Shown: positions 24,249 to 33,689, counted from the stretch's first letter. The stretch: DNA of 64,000 nucleotides from Chlorobium phaeovibrioides (GCF_003968655.1 NZ_RXYK01000013.1:1-64000); one strand, 5' to 3'. The notes: generated from the letters alone by a model not told the origin. Translations and numbers: made by a program.

Positions 24249-24905
24249 ATGTTTACCGGAATCATAAAAGATGTTGGCACAGTTGGCGGAATAAGCCGCC
24301 AGCGTGGGGGACTGCGGCTGAAGGTTCGCCACAGCATGCCGGAGGCTTTTGTTGGCCTTGCGGTGGATGAAAGCGTGAGCATCAATGGCGCATGCCAGAC
24401 TGTTGTCGGCTGCACCCCCGACAGTTTTGAAGTTGACAGCGTCGAGGAGACGCTCGCAAAAACGACGCTTGGCTCCCTCAGGGAGGGTGCCCTTGTGAAT
24501 CTTGAACGGGCTCTTCGGCCAATGGACCGCATGGGCGGACATTTTGTGCTTGGTCATGTCGACACTTCTGCTCCTGTTTCCGCCATACGGGAACTGGGCT
24601 CTAGCCGTGAAATCACCGTTTCGTTTCCTGCTGCTTTCGCGCCCGTTCTTGTTTCTGCCGGTTCCATTGCCATAGACGGGGTAAGCCTGACGGTTGCCCG
24701 TCTTGAGGACAACTCCTTTACTGTTGCTGTTATTCCCTATACCGTTGCTCATACCACGATTGCAGCTCTGAAGACAGGCAGCATGGTGAACCTGGAGTTT
24801 GACATTCTCGGGAAATATGTTGCCCGCCGTTTTGATGCACCAGCCGCATCTTCGGTTCCTGCTTCTTCCATGGATGAAGCGTGGCTTCGCCAGCAGGGGT
24901 TCTGA
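24249..24905 (+). CDS. ribE: Riboflavin synthase alpha subunit
   Basis: 218 residues in two homologous lumazine-binding barrels. The first starts MFTGIIKDVGTV with SVSINGACQTVV; the second has HFVLGHVDTSAPVSAI, GSIAIDGVSLTVA and FTVAVIPYTVAHTTIA. It dismutates two 6,7-dimethyl-8-ribityllumazine molecules to riboflavin. The stop is directly followed by the rarA ATG with no gap, so the two are coupled. A TATATT sequence at 24210-24215 might be its -10. Confidence 0.95.
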   Translation: MFTGIIKDVGTVGGISRQRGGLRLKVRHSMPEAFVGLAVDESVSINGACQTVVGCTPDSFEVDSVEETLAKTTLGSLREGALVNLERALRPMDRMGGHFVLGHVDTSAPVSAIRELGSSREITVSFPAAFAPVLVSAGSIAIDGVSLTVARLEDNSFTVAVIPYTVAHTTIAALKTGSMVNLEFDILGKYVARRFDAPAASSVPASSMDEAWLRQQGF

Positions 24906-26243
24906 ATGAACATTCGTAAGGGTACGCCCGACATGTTCGGGGTTTCGGGGGGAGAGGGAGGCAATCCATCGCCTTTCCAGCCTCTGGCTGAGAGGGTCCG
25001 GCCCCGTTCACTTGACGATATGAGGGGGCAGGAGCATCTGCTTGGTCCGGATGGTCCGCTTCGCAGGTTTCTTTCGGGAGGCCAGCTCCCCTCAATGATA
25101 TTCTGGGGTCCTCCCGGAACCGGAAAAACGACGCTTGCCGAGATATGCGCTTCGGCTCTCGGGTTCCGCTTTGAAACCCTTTCGGCTATTGACTCCGGAG
25201 TGAAGGAGGTACGCAGGGCTCTTTCTGATGCGGCTTCTGCCAGGGAAAGGGGCGAACGAACGATTCTCTTCATTGACGAAATCCACCGGTTCAACAAGGC
25301 TCAGCAGGATACCCTGCTGCATGCCATTGAGCAGGGTGTGGTTGTGCTGATTGGAGCGACTACGGAAAATCCTTCGTTCGAAGTGAACGCCGCATTGCTT
25401 TCCAGAATGCAGGTCTATATTCTCAAACCGCTTACGGAGGATGATATTGCTTCTCTTATCCAGCGGGCCATGGACGGCGATTCCCTTTTTGCTTCCCGGA
25501 AGGTGGAGCTTGAGGATCCCGGATTTCTGCTCCGTTTCGCTGGTGGCGACGCAAGAAAGGCCCTCAATGCACTTGAGGCGGCTATGTCGCTGGTGCCGGA
25601 GGGGGATGGGCCGGTTCAGCTCACTGCCGATGTTTTTGAGCGGGCTCTCCAGCATCGGGCTCCGATGTATGACAAGGGGGGGGAGGCCCATTACGACACC
25701 ATTTCAGCATTCATCAAGTCGCTGCGGGGGTCTGATCCCGACGCTGCCTTGTTCTGGCTTGCCCGGATGATTGATGGAGGGGAGGACCCGAAGTTCATCG
25801 CACGGAGGCTGGTGATTTTTGCCAGTGAGGATGTCGGTAATGCTGATCCCTATGCAATCACGCTGGCTGTCTCAGTGTTTCAAGCGGTTTCCATGATAGG
25901 GCTTCCCGAGGCCAGAATCAATCTTGCCCAGGGGGTCACCTACCTTGCCTCATGCGCCAAGTCCAATGCGGCATACGCGGGAATCAACGAGGCTCTTGCC
26001 GAGTCGAAGTTGCTGCAGAATCTCTCCATCCCCATGCATCTTCGCAATGCTCCCACAAAATTGATGAAGCGTCAGGGCTACGGTGCCAACTACCGCTATC
26101 CCCACTCCTTTCCCGGTCATTTTGTGGAGGAACACTATTTCCCCGAAGGGATGGAGCCAAAAACATATTACCGCCCGACTGAAGAGGGGCGTGAGAAATT
26201 TCTTGCTGATCGGCTCCGTTCTCTTTGGAAGAACCGTTACTGA
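24906..26243 (+). CDS. rarA: Replication-associated recombination protein RarA (AAA+ ATPase)
   Basis: 445 residues. Walker A is [12 protein letters not shown], Walker [16 protein letters not shown], sensor 1 [12 protein letters not shown], and sensor 2 lies in [12 protein letters not shown]. The C-terminal MgsA/WRNIP1 domain has [25 protein letters not shown] and a terminal block with [21 protein letters not shown]. The family binds SSB and stalled forks and forms tetramers. The first residues before [14 protein letters not shown] are longer than usual (about 25 residues). It is translationally adjacent to ribE. Confidence 0.94.
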   Translation: MNIRKGTPDMFGVSGGEGGNPSPFQPLAERVRPRSLDDMRGQEHLLGPDGPLRRFLSGGQLPSMIFWGPPGTGKTTLAEICASALGFRFETLSAIDSGVKEVRRALSDAASARERGERTILFIDEIHRFNKAQQDTLLHAIEQGVVVLIGATTENPSFEVNAALLSRMQVYILKPLTEDDIASLIQRAMDGDSLFASRKVELEDPGFLLRFAGGDARKALNALEAAMSLVPEGDGPVQLTADVFERALQHRAPMYDKGGEAHYDTISAFIKSLRGSDPDAALFWLARMIDGGEDPKFIARRLVIFASEDVGNADPYAITLAVSVFQAVSMIGLPEARINLAQGVTYLASCAKSNAAYAGINEALAESKLLQNLSIPMHLRNAPTKLMKRQGYGANYRYPHSFPGHFVEEHYFPEGMEPKTYYRPTEEGREKFLADRLRSLWKNRY

Positions 26244-26279
26244 AACAAGTCTATAATCCTGTAAATAACTAATTTTTTG

Positions 26280-27638
26280 ATGGTTAAGAATATTGTCGTC
26301 TCTTTCCTGCTTGTTGCTGCTTCGTTTACCCCTGTCCATGCAGCAGATAAGGCTCCGAAAGACTCTTCTGTCGCGGGGGAGTTGCGGGTGAGGCTTGAGG
26401 ACGCGGTGCGAATCGGGCTGCAGAAGAGCCGGACGCTTGAATTGGCACGCCTTGACAGAAGGATGAGCTCTGAAAAACTGATGGAGGCAACCTCTCCCGT
26501 GCTGCCCCAGATCACCTCCGGCTTCACTTATACCCGTTCACTGCAGCCCTCCGTCATGTTTCTGCCGAACTTTCCGGGCGATACGAGTCCGATGGAAATC
26601 AGTTCCGACAATTCCGCCACTGCGACGCTTGAGGTGAGCCAGTCTCTTTTCAATGGTTCCGCCTATGCTTCCATCCGTGCGGCTGCAACGGCCGGGAAAA
26701 TGAGCGATGAGGCTTACCGGAATGCAGAGTCGGCGGTTCTTTCCGATATTTCCATGGCTTACTACGATGCTCTCATTTCGCGCGATCAGCTGAAGCTTGT
26801 AGAGGAGAGTATTGCCCGATGGGAGGAATCCAGAAAGGATACACAGGCCATGTTCCGTCAGGGGGTTGTTGCCGATATCGATACCCTCAAGGCCTTTCTC
26901 TCGGTTGAGAACCTCCGCCCTGATCTCATTCAGGCAGAGACCAGAGTGAATGCCACCATGACCAGGCTGAAAAACACCATGGGTGTTTCGCTTGAAACCC
27001 CTCTGGTTCTTCTCGATACCCTCTCGGTTGGTTCCCGCTCCTATCCCGGCGACCTTGGGGCTGCCTGGAGCGAGGCGATGGAGAAACGCCCCGACATCCG
27101 TCAGCTGGAGCTGCAGGTCAAGGCGGAAAAGGATAAAATTACCGCTGTTCGTGCCGAGCGTTTTCCCATGCTGACCGCCGTTGGTCAGCTGGAGTCGCAG
27201 ACCGCCTTTGATGACGAAGTTCAGCTCTCCGATTCCCGATGGCCCGTTTCCTCGTGGGTTGGCGTGCAGGTGAGCCTTCCCATTTTTACCGGTTACCGTA
27301 TCAGTTCGCGGGTGCAGCAGGCCAAGATTGCGCAGTTCCAGACAATGACCCGTCTTGAGGATCTCAGGGCGAATGCAATGGCTGAAATTGAGCTGCGGCT
27401 TTCGGCTTGGCGTGAGGCTGAGAAGCGCATTGATGTGCAGTCGAGCACCATAGCTATGGCGCAACGGGGGTATCGGATATCGTTGCTCCGTTTCAGGGAG
27501 GGTGTGGGTTCGCGTCTGGAGCTGACCGATTCAGAGCTGCAGCTCAACAAAGCAAGGACCAACTACCTGCAGGCCGTTTATGACTACCTTGCTGCCGGCG
27601 TCCTGCTCGACCGATCTCTCGGGCGTATTCCCCGCTGA
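26280..27638 (+). CDS. TolC-family outer-membrane protein (orphan)
   Basis: 452 residues from ATG 26280 (a TTG three bases earlier is ignored). The signal peptide VVSFLLVAASFTPVHAA precedes LRVRLEDAVRIGLQKSRTLE. The TolC helical repeats are seen at TATLEVSQSLFNGSAYASI and VGVQVSLPIFTGYRISSRV, with the terminal RLELTDSELQLNKARTNYLQ. No adaptor or pump gene is adjacent, unlike the TolC gene at 9751. It may serve a transporter elsewhere. It is convergent with the methyltransferase gene, only 4 nt apart. Confidence 0.9.
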   Translation: MVKNIVVSFLLVAASFTPVHAADKAPKDSSVAGELRVRLEDAVRIGLQKSRTLELARLDRRMSSEKLMEATSPVLPQITSGFTYTRSLQPSVMFLPNFPGDTSPMEISSDNSATATLEVSQSLFNGSAYASIRAAATAGKMSDEAYRNAESAVLSDISMAYYDALISRDQLKLVEESIARWEESRKDTQAMFRQGVVADIDTLKAFLSVENLRPDLIQAETRVNATMTRLKNTMGVSLETPLVLLDTLSVGSRSYPGDLGAAWSEAMEKRPDIRQLELQVKAEKDKITAVRAERFPMLTAVGQLESQTAFDDEVQLSDSRWPVSSWVGVQVSLPIFTGYRISSRVQQAKIAQFQTMTRLEDLRANAMAEIELRLSAWREAEKRIDVQSSTIAMAQRGYRISLLRFREGVGSRLELTDSELQLNKARTNYLQAVYDYLAAGVLLDRSLGRIPR

Positions 27639-27642
27639 GCGT

Positions 27643-28578
27643 TCAGGTTGTTTTTTCTACCGTGTAAATGACTGATGAGCTTCCTGTGGGGTTCAGAACA
27701 GAGCGGAGGGTGAAGCGTCCTGCTTGAACAAGTGCGGCTGGTATGTTTTGAGCACCGTGCGGTTTTCGGGTGCCTGTTGCAAGGAGCTTTTCACTGAGAA
27801 GGGTGTTGTAGATGGTGTCGGGCAGCCATTGGGAAGTATTGCTGACGGTGAGGCCATGGAGTGCCAGCAATGCTGAAAGAGTGTCGGGCGTGAAGTGCCA
27901 GAGGTGTCGGGGGGCGTCCCATGCAGCCCAGTATGCCCCGTAGTGTTGTGCATCGTAGCTGAACGGATTGGGAAGTGCGAGGATGATCTTTCCGTCTGGA
28001 GCAAGAAGCTGTTCCATCTCTTGGAGTGTGGCGTGAAGATCGTCAATATGTTCCAGTGTATGCCAGAGAACGATGCGGTCATACCCTTTGTCGTTCTCCG
28101 CCAGTTCGCCCAGAGCGTGAAGTATCCTCAGTCCGTATCGTTCCCTGGCGTAAGCAGCTGATTCTCTGTCGGGCTCAATGCCGGTGAGATGTTCCCTTTG
28201 CAGGCCGTTTTTCCTATGGAGCGTCCCGAGCAGCGTTCCTGTGGCGCAGCCAATCTCAAGGAGACGCGTTTCCTCCCTCTCTTTATTCAGCCCTTTCAGG
28301 ACTACTGCAGCCCGCCAGGAAAGGAGCAGTTGGTGTGCTGCCTGCTGAAGCCGCTCAGCGGGGGAGTGTGCTGATTGCATATGAGGGCTGTATCCGCTGT
28401 GTTGGTAGTGCTGTTCCAGCTCCTCCCTGTCGGGACGGGGGTTCAGCATCATGAGGCCCGAAGGGTTTATCTGTACAATGTTCCATCTGCATCCCTTTTC
28501 GGGGTGGAATCGATCAGGAACCGAGAGGAAAGGTGTGGAGTCAGCGGAGCCGGTTATCGGGCAGATGGCATTTTCCAT
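27643..28578 (-). CDS. SAM-dependent methyltransferase, class I
   Basis: 311 residues from MENAICPITG, just 14 nt after the upstream HIT gene. Motif I is LLEIGCATGTLLGTL (about residues 109-123), post-I ends in GIEPDRESAAYAR, and later motifs are IVLWHTLEHIDDL and GKIILALPNP. The C-terminal WDAPRHLWHFTPDTLSALL is typical of UbiG/O-methyltransferase-like proteins in polysaccharide or secondary metabolism. The N-terminal CPITG could start a small metal-binding region, as in some Methyltransf_23 enzymes. Substrate unknown. Confidence 0.85.
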   Translation of the reverse strand: MENAICPITGSADSTPFLSVPDRFHPEKGCRWNIVQINPSGLMMLNPRPDREELEQHYQHSGYSPHMQSAHSPAERLQQAAHQLLLSWRAAVVLKGLNKEREETRLLEIGCATGTLLGTLHRKNGLQREHLTGIEPDRESAAYARERYGLRILHALGELAENDKGYDRIVLWHTLEHIDDLHATLQEMEQLLAPDGKIILALPNPFSYDAQHYGAYWAAWDAPRHLWHFTPDTLSALLALHGLTVSNTSQWLPDTIYNTLLSEKLLATGTRKPHGAQNIPAALVQAGRFTLRSVLNPTGSSSVIYTVEKTT

Positions 28579-28592
28579 TGGAGACGGCCGAT

Positions 28593-29111
28593 TCAGGAGG
28601 GGTCTTCGGCAAGACATTCTCCGATTGCCGTTTTCAGATTTCTGTAGAGGGCTCGCATATCGTTGCTGAGCACTTTGGCTTCGGCAAGTACCGGCATGAA
28701 GTTGGTGTCGCCCTCCCATCGGGGGACAATATGGAAATGGATGTGGGTGTCGACGCTGCCTCCCGCTACCCGGCCGAGGTTTGCTCCGAAGTTGATTCCC
28801 TGTGGTTTCAGTGTTTTTTCAAGAGCTCTGATTGAGAGATCGGTCAGCTCCATGACCTCAAGCTTCGTCTCCCGGTCGAGACCGGTGAAGGAGGCTGTCT
28901 GAAAGTAGGGAATGACCATCAGGTGGCCGCAGTTGTAGGGGTAGAGGTTCATGATGATAAAACACCTCTTGCCCCGGTAGAGGACGAAGCGCTCTTCATC
29001 TTCCTCGGGAGGAATGTCGGCAAAGACAGATTTCCCTGAACTTGCAGCGCTCTTTTCTTCCTTGAACGACTGCATGTATGTTTCACGCCATGGTGAGTAC
29101 ATCCTGTCCAT
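28593..29111 (-). CDS. HIT-family nucleotide hydrolase/phosphorylase
   Basis: 172 residues. The histidine triad is THIHFHIVPRW, and the N-terminal MDRMYSPWRETYM resembles HIT proteins of the AP4A-phosphorylase-like group (MDRLWAPWR). YPYNCGHLMVIPYF is also family-typical. Likely substrates are Ap4A or adenylated nucleotides. The gene is 34 nt downstream of a tRNA-Leu on the same strand and followed by the methyltransferase, so all may be one transcript. Confidence 0.9.
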   Translation of the reverse strand: MDRMYSPWRETYMQSFKEEKSAASSGKSVFADIPPEEDEERFVLYRGKRCFIIMNLYPYNCGHLMVIPYFQTASFTGLDRETKLEVMELTDLSIRALEKTLKPQGINFGANLGRVAGGSVDTHIHFHIVPRWEGDTNFMPVLAEAKVLSNDMRALYRNLKTAIGECLAEDPS

Positions 29112-29145
29112 GCCTGCTGCGGTCTTGTCCTGCGGTTGTGTATTG

Positions 29146-29229
29146 TACCAAAGGTGGGGCTCGAACCCACACGGGTGTTATCCCACTGGATTTTGAGTCC
29201 AGCGCGTCTACCAGTTCCGCCACTTTGGC
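29146..29229 (-). tRNA. tRNA-Leu (CAA)
   Basis: On the minus strand: acceptor arms GCCAAAG and CTTTGGT, anticodon arm CTGGA-CTCAAAA-TCCAG with anticodon CAA, a long variable arm GTGGGATAACACCCGT, and T-arm GTGGG-TTCGAGC-CCCAC. 84 nt; CCA not encoded. Confidence 0.94.
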
Positions 29230-29245
29230 AACTTCCCGGGGGGAG

Positions 29246-29327
29246 TGCGAGAGAAGGGACTCGAACCCTTACGCCTCACGGCACTAGTTCCTAAGACTAG
29301 CGTGTATACCAATTTCACCACTCTCGC
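29246..29327 (-). tRNA. tRNA-Leu (UAG)
   Basis: On the minus strand: acceptor arms GCGAGAG and CTCTCGC, anticodon arm CTAGT-CTTAGGA-ACTAG with anticodon TAG, a long variable arm, and T-arm AAGGG-TTCGAGT-CCCTT. 82 nt. It lies 16 nt upstream of tRNA-Leu(CAA), forming a pair of leucine acceptors. Confidence 0.94.
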
Positions 29328-29376
29328 AGTGGAGTGAGAATATAAATGGATTTTAACTTATTAAAAAGTTATCTTT

Positions 29377-30027
29377 ATGAATACTTTTTCGCGCGTCATG
29401 CGCTTACATCAACAGAGCTTACCCCTTGTGCCCGTGCAGTTTGACAGACACCGTTCAGCAAATGTCATTTCATGGGTTATCAGTCCTGTGGTTGTTGCTC
29501 CGCTTGCCTATCTCTGTATTGTCATGTTCGGTTACCGTGATGATGCTGCCCGTCTGGCCTATATCTCCGTCCTCTTTTCTGCGAGCATTCTGGCTCCAAT
29601 GCTCCTCATTTACGGGTTGAAAAAAATCGGCAAGGTATCCGACTACAACATCTCCTTCCGGGAGCAGCGGTTCCTGCCTCTCCTTGTGCTTGTTGCGGTA
29701 AATTTTCTTGGGTATGAGTTCATGCAGCAGATGCATGCACCAAGGTTTCTCGGAGGGATTCTTCTGTTCAATGCGGTCAATACTGTTCTGATTCTCCTGG
29801 TGACGCTCCAGTGGAAAATCAGCATTCACCTCTTTACCTTTGCCTCTTCGGCAGCGCTTGTCTTTCTCCAGTTCGGGGCGCAGTCGCTGTGGCTGCTTTC
29901 TGGCGTCCCCTTGTTGATGTGGGCGCGGATAGAGTTGAAAGCTCATAATTTCATGCAGACGCTGGTGGGTTCCATCCTGGGGTTTGCGGTCATGTATCTT
30001 GAACTGAAATGGTGGACAGGGCTGTGA
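29377..30027 (+). CDS. PAP2-like integral membrane protein
   Basis: 216 residues with about six TM segments. The order and motifs recall bacterial PAP2-related membrane proteins: ISPVVVAPLAYL, then FREQRFLPLLVLV, then WKISIHLFTFASSAAL (position of motif C2) and RIELKAHNFMQTLVGSILGF (position of C3, with His). The canonical C1 (KxxxxxxRP) and the C2 PSGH are not seen, so phosphatase activity is uncertain. It overlaps the ferrochelatase-like gene by 19 nt. Confidence 0.7.
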   Translation: MNTFSRVMRLHQQSLPLVPVQFDRHRSANVISWVISPVVVAPLAYLCIVMFGYRDDAARLAYISVLFSASILAPMLLIYGLKKIGKVSDYNISFREQRFLPLLVLVAVNFLGYEFMQQMHAPRFLGGILLFNAVNTVLILLVTLQWKISIHLFTFASSAALVFLQFGAQSLWLLSGVPLLMWARIELKAHNFMQTLVGSILGFAVMYLELKWWTGL

Positions 30028-31073
30028 AGAGGAAGCGATACGCTGTTGTTGTTGTTACCTATGGTGAAGTTGAAAAGCTGACGCTGAGGAACCTCTGGCC
30101 AAGTTCCCGCCGTATTCTCAAGGTCATTACCAGCCAGATTGTCAAAGTTCCCTCGTTTCTCATCTATCTCATTGCCGACTACCGCTCGATGAAACACTTC
30201 ATCAACTGGCGCTGGAACGGGTATGAATCTTCGCTTCTTTCCACAAATCGGGCGCAGACGAAACGCCTTCGGTGCGAGCTGGAGTCAAATGCCGCCACAC
30301 TCCCTTCAGGGGTGGATGTTGATGTGTTTGACGCATATTATTTTGTTCCCCCCTATCTTGAGGATCTGCTCCAGCGGCTTCGCCAGGAGTATGACGGCAT
30401 TGTTGTTGTTCCGATGATTCCTGTTGAATCGGCATTTTCATGCGGGGTCGCCTGCAGGACGGTGTCCGATGTTTACGGCAATGAACGCTACAGCCTTGTC
30501 AGACTGATGAACAAGTTCTGGGCTGATGATGAACTGCAGCGGATTTATGTAGACCATCTGTTCAACCGGCTTTCAGGAACAAGGTTTCAGAAGGGCGCAG
30601 GAAAATTTGGTCTTGTCCTGGTTATTCACGGCACTCTTGTCAAAGATCGTGCAGGAAATCCCCCCAGGGTCTTTACCGGACTTGATGAAACCGGACGCTT
30701 TTTTGAGATGGTGAAGCGAAAAATCATGGCTGACCCCCGCAATGTGTTTGCCGATATCCGTCAGGGGTGCATGAACCATTCGGCAGGAGGGGAGTGGACC
30801 GCTGATACGGTTCAGAAGGCCATAGCGGAGTTCCGCGATGAAGAGTGCGACGGGATGGTTATGTTTCCCTACGGATTTTTTGCCGACAACAGCGAGACCG
30901 AGTACGAAGCCCGCCGTCTGCTCGACAGGTCGGGGCTTGGTATGCTTCAGTATGTCGGATGCATCAATGATTCGCCGGCTTTTGGCGGGTGGTTGTCGGG
31001 CAAGGTGGTTGACGAGGTACGCACCCTGAAAGGTATTCAGGATGCATATGCAACGCTTGGGGTTGATGAATGA
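30009..31073 (+). CDS. Ferrochelatase-like protein (HemH family)
   Basis: 354 residues. The N-terminal VVVVTYGEVE and the middle VPMIPVESAFSCG recall the HemH fold. The motif VLVIHGTLV stands where ferrochelatase has SxHG/S, and MFPYGFFADNSETEYEARR matches the second conserved segment P-x-G-F-x-x-D-x-x-E-x-x-Y-E. HemH inserts Fe2+ into protoporphyrin IX; here the enzyme would compete with the Mg-chelatase of this window. Divergent surroundings leave room for another chelatase-type function. It may be coupled to the overlapping membrane-protein gene. Confidence 0.7.
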   Translation: MVDRAVKRKRYAVVVVTYGEVEKLTLRNLWPSSRRILKVITSQIVKVPSFLIYLIADYRSMKHFINWRWNGYESSLLSTNRAQTKRLRCELESNAATLPSGVDVDVFDAYYFVPPYLEDLLQRLRQEYDGIVVVPMIPVESAFSCGVACRTVSDVYGNERYSLVRLMNKFWADDELQRIYVDHLFNRLSGTRFQKGAGKFGLVLVIHGTLVKDRAGNPPRVFTGLDETGRFFEMVKRKIMADPRNVFADIRQGCMNHSAGGEWTADTVQKAIAEFRDEECDGMVMFPYGFFADNSETEYEARRLLDRSGLGMLQYVGCINDSPAFGGWLSGKVVDEVRTLKGIQDAYATLGVDE

Positions 31074-31094
31074 GTATGTCAATGTAATGTTCTG

Positions 31095-31682
31095 ATGACG
31101 GATGCTGATATGACTGAACCAACAGGCGACAACCAGAATGCGCGGTACAGCGAAGCGCTTGCATGCATTGAGCGGCAGGAGCATGACGAGGCACTTGCGC
31201 TTCTTGACGGGCTTCTTTGTGATGAGCCCCGCAACCCGCAGGCACTTTACGCACGGGCTCTTACCCTCATAGCAGCGGGTGAATACCGGAAAGCCGGCTG
31301 CAGCCTTCTTCGTTCAATTGTTCTCGATCCCGGCCATGTTCCTTCAAGAAGCTATCTTGGGTTTGTGCAGCTTACCCTCGGTAAAGAGGAGTCTGCACTC
31401 AGCACCCTCAAGGCCGCTCTTGAGATTGATCCCGGATATGTTGAGGCGTGGTGCGTTCTTGGCGATGTTTATCTTGACCTTGGCGAGTATGACGATGCAA
31501 AGGATGCGTTTATGGAGGCACTTCGGCTTGAGCCGGAAAATCCGGAGCCTCACCGGAAAATGGCCATGTACCTTGTTTCAAGGGGAGAAATGGAGAAGCT
31601 CAGGGAGGTCTGTGAGAGGCTCGGGACGCTTGACCCCTCAATGGCCGAACAGATTCGAACCCTCTTCTTTGATGAACAATGA
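31095..31682 (+). CDS. TPR-repeat protein
   Basis: 195 residues with tetratricopeptide repeats. Clear units are YSEALACIERQEHDEALALL, ALYARALTLIAAGEYRKAGC, SYLGFVQLTLGKEESALSTL and AWCVLGDVYLDLGEYDDAKD. They probably mediate protein-protein contacts; no signal peptide or membrane segment is present, so it is cytosolic. The stop overlaps the next small gene (ATGA), so the two are coupled. Confidence 0.85.
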   Translation: MTDADMTEPTGDNQNARYSEALACIERQEHDEALALLDGLLCDEPRNPQALYARALTLIAAGEYRKAGCSLLRSIVLDPGHVPSRSYLGFVQLTLGKEESALSTLKAALEIDPGYVEAWCVLGDVYLDLGEYDDAKDAFMEALRLEPENPEPHRKMAMYLVSRGEMEKLREVCERLGTLDPSMAEQIRTLFFDEQ

Positions 31683-31930
31683 AGCTTTTCCCTGATACCG
31701 ATTCACGGAACCTTTTCATGAAAAAAGGTCTGCCGGTAGTGCTTGCAGTTGTGTGGGCCCCTGTTGTCTGGCTTGCGCTCAGTGGATTCATCGCTCCTCT
31801 CCTGAGGCCCGTCACTTCGTCTGATCTTCTTTCCCAGGTGGTTGTCATTCCCTTGACCCTCATTGCTACGCGCCTGTTATTAAGGCTTTTTGTGCGATTG
31901 AGCCGTTCTTTCAGTGGAACAACATCGTGA
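31679..31930 (+). CDS. Small membrane protein of unknown function
   Basis: 83 residues, unrecognised. One or two TM segments are visible: GLPVVLAVVWAPVVWLALSG and a second in LLSQVVVIPLTLIATRLL, with a positively charged end RLFVRLSRSF. The start overlaps the stop of the TPR gene, so it is probably translated from the same mRNA. A short hydrophobic palindromic tract and then the nuo promoter region follow. Confidence 0.65.
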   Translation: MKLFPDTDSRNLFMKKGLPVVLAVVWAPVVWLALSGFIAPLLRPVTSSDLLSQVVVIPLTLIATRLLLRLFVRLSRSFSGTTS

Positions 31931-31998
31931 AAGGTTACGCTTTTTATGAAGAGCGTTTAAAATTGTTAACTTTCTCCCGACAGGGCCCTGTTTTTTTC

Positions 31999-32027
31999 TT
32001 GTCTGTGGGTAATTTTTTTTATATTTG
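31999..32027 (+). promoter_or_regulatory. Possible promoter of the nuo operon
   Basis: TTGTCT (31999-32004) and TATATT (32020-32025) are 15 nt apart, 40 nt before nuoA. The second box reads TATATTTG, as at the tRNA promoter. The gap 31931-32065 also contains a 12-nt palindrome ACAGGGCCCTGT with a T7 run (about 31979-31997), perhaps a terminator for the preceding transcript. Confidence 0.4.
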
Positions 32028-32065
32028 CGCACCTGCTCCGGGTATTAACATTAGAATGGCATCAC

Positions 32066-32497
32066 ATGGACCAGACGCTGAGTGAATTTGGCAATGTCTT
32101 TGTATTTTTTCTTCTTGGCGTTGTCTTCGTCGCCGGGGGATATCTTACCGCCCGCATGCTGCGTCCCAGCCGCCCAAACCCAGTCAAGACATCTACTTAC
32201 GAATGCGGTGAAGAGGCCGTGGGTTCAGCCTGGGTCAAATTCAATATCAGGTTTTATGTTGTTGCCCTTATCTTCATCATTTTTGATGTGGAGGTCGTTT
32301 TCCTGTTCCCCTGGGCAACCGTCTTCCGCCAGCTTGGGAGCTTCGCCCTCGTTGAGGCACTTGTGTTTGCAGGCATTCTCATTCTCGGGCTCGTCTATGC
32401 ATGGGTGAAAGGCGATCTTGACTGGGTGAGGCCGACCCCATCCGTTCCGAAAATGCCGGAGATGCCGGCCTCCAAATCAACTTCCCAGAGGGACTGA
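32066..32497 (+). CDS. nuoA: NADH:quinone oxidoreductase-type subunit A
   Basis: 143 residues, three TM helices. The conserved loop with [20 protein letters not shown] and the [12 protein letters not shown] segment are diagnostic of NuoA. It is part of the membrane arm at the junction with the peripheral arm. The C-terminal tail [16 protein letters not shown] is an extra 25 residues. First gene of an 11-gene operon, with 29 nt to nuoB. Confidence 0.96.
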   Translation: MDQTLSEFGNVFVFFLLGVVFVAGGYLTARMLRPSRPNPVKTSTYECGEEAVGSAWVKFNIRFYVVALIFIIFDVEVVFLFPWATVFRQLGSFALVEALVFAGILILGLVYAWVKGDLDWVRPTPSVPKMPEMPASKSTSQRD

Positions 32498-32526
32498 CCA
32501 CTTATCCATCTCTATTCACAGCTATC

Positions 32527-33096
32527 ATGGGTTTACTCGACGCAGCGGTTTCAAGGCAGAATGTACTGGTAACTTCAGTTGACAGTGTCCTGAACTGGGC
32601 CCGCCTCTCCTCCCTCTGGCCAATGGGTTTCGGTCTTGCCTGCTGCGCCATTGAGATGATGGCGACCAACGCTTCCAACTATGATCTTGAGCGGTTCGGT
32701 ATTTTCCCCCGTTCCTCTCCGCGCCAGTCGGATCTGATGATTGTGGCCGGTACGGTTACCATGAAAATGGCCGAGCGTGTTGTGCGCCTGTATGAGCAGA
32801 TGCCTGAGCCCCGCTATGTGCTTTCGATGGGAAGCTGTTCCAACTGCGGCGGTCCCTACTGGGAGCATGGATATCATGTTCTCAAGGGTGTTGACAGGGT
32901 CATTCCCGTCGATGTCTATGTTCCCGGATGTCCTCCCCGTCCTGAAGCTCTGATTGGCGGCCTGATGAAGATTCAGGAGCTGATACGCATGGAGGGGCTT
33001 GGCGTTTCAAGGGCTGATGCGCTGAAAAAACTTGCTGAAGCAGAAAGTGATCCCCAGCCTCTCATTGAAGAGGCGAGAAAGCAGAAAACAGCATAA
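32527..33096 (+). CDS. nuoB: Complex I subunit NuoB (4Fe-4S cluster N2)
   Basis: 189 residues. The tandem Cys of cluster N2 are in [13 protein letters not shown], with the other two in [12 protein letters not shown] and [16 protein letters not shown]. NuoB passes electrons from the peripheral arm to quinone. The alanine/lysine-rich C-terminal tail is not conserved. Confidence 0.97.
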   Translation: MGLLDAAVSRQNVLVTSVDSVLNWARLSSLWPMGFGLACCAIEMMATNASNYDLERFGIFPRSSPRQSDLMIVAGTVTMKMAERVVRLYEQMPEPRYVLSMGSCSNCGGPYWEHGYHVLKGVDRVIPVDVYVPGCPPRPEALIGGLMKIQELIRMEGLGVSRADALKKLAEAESDPQPLIEEARKQKTA

Positions 33097-33139
33097 GAAA
33101 TTGAATAACCCGGCAGACTAACGGCTGAATAACGGAAGA

Positions 33140-33658
33140 ATGGAAGAAGGAAAGGTATTGTCCAATGCGGCGCAGGAGAGTGGAGCGGCATATGCCGTCA
33201 TCCATGAAAAATTCGGCGAGGCCATATCGGCATTCGACGACAACGCCACCATGCCGTTTTTCGAGGTTCTTGATACAGCGCTCTGGACTGATATTGCGCT
33301 TTTCATGCGCGACCATCCAAAGCTGAAGTTCAACTACATGGCCTGTCTTTCAGGTGTCGACTACCCTGAGGAGGGAAAGCTTGGCCTGGTTGCCAACCTT
33401 GAGTCTCTTGGTGTGTTCGGTCACAAGCTTGCCGTCAAGGTCAAGTGCCCCCGTGAGGGAGGATCGATTCCCAGTGTTGCCGGTGTGTGGCATACGGCCA
33501 ACTGGCATGAGCGCGAGGCGTATGACATGCTGGGAATGCTCTTTGAGGGCCATCCCGACATGCGCAGGATTCTCTGCCCTGACGACTGGGAAGGCTGGCC
33601 GCTCCGCAAGGATTACAAGGTACAGGAGAGCTATCATGGCATCAAGGTGCCATACTGA
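33140..33658 (+). CDS. nuoC: Complex I subunit NuoC
   Basis: 172 residues. The family motif is EREAYDMLGMLFEGHPDMRR, followed by DWEGWPLRKDYKV. This is the separate 30-kDa subunit, not fused to NuoD. It belongs to the connecting module of the peripheral arm. Confidence 0.95.
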   Translation: MEEGKVLSNAAQESGAAYAVIHEKFGEAISAFDDNATMPFFEVLDTALWTDIALFMRDHPKLKFNYMACLSGVDYPEEGKLGLVANLESLGVFGHKLAVKVKCPREGGSIPSVAGVWHTANWHEREAYDMLGMLFEGHPDMRRILCPDDWEGWPLRKDYKVQESYHGIKVPY

Positions 33659-33689
33659 CATGGGTTTAAAAAGTTAAAGCCGCATCTCT

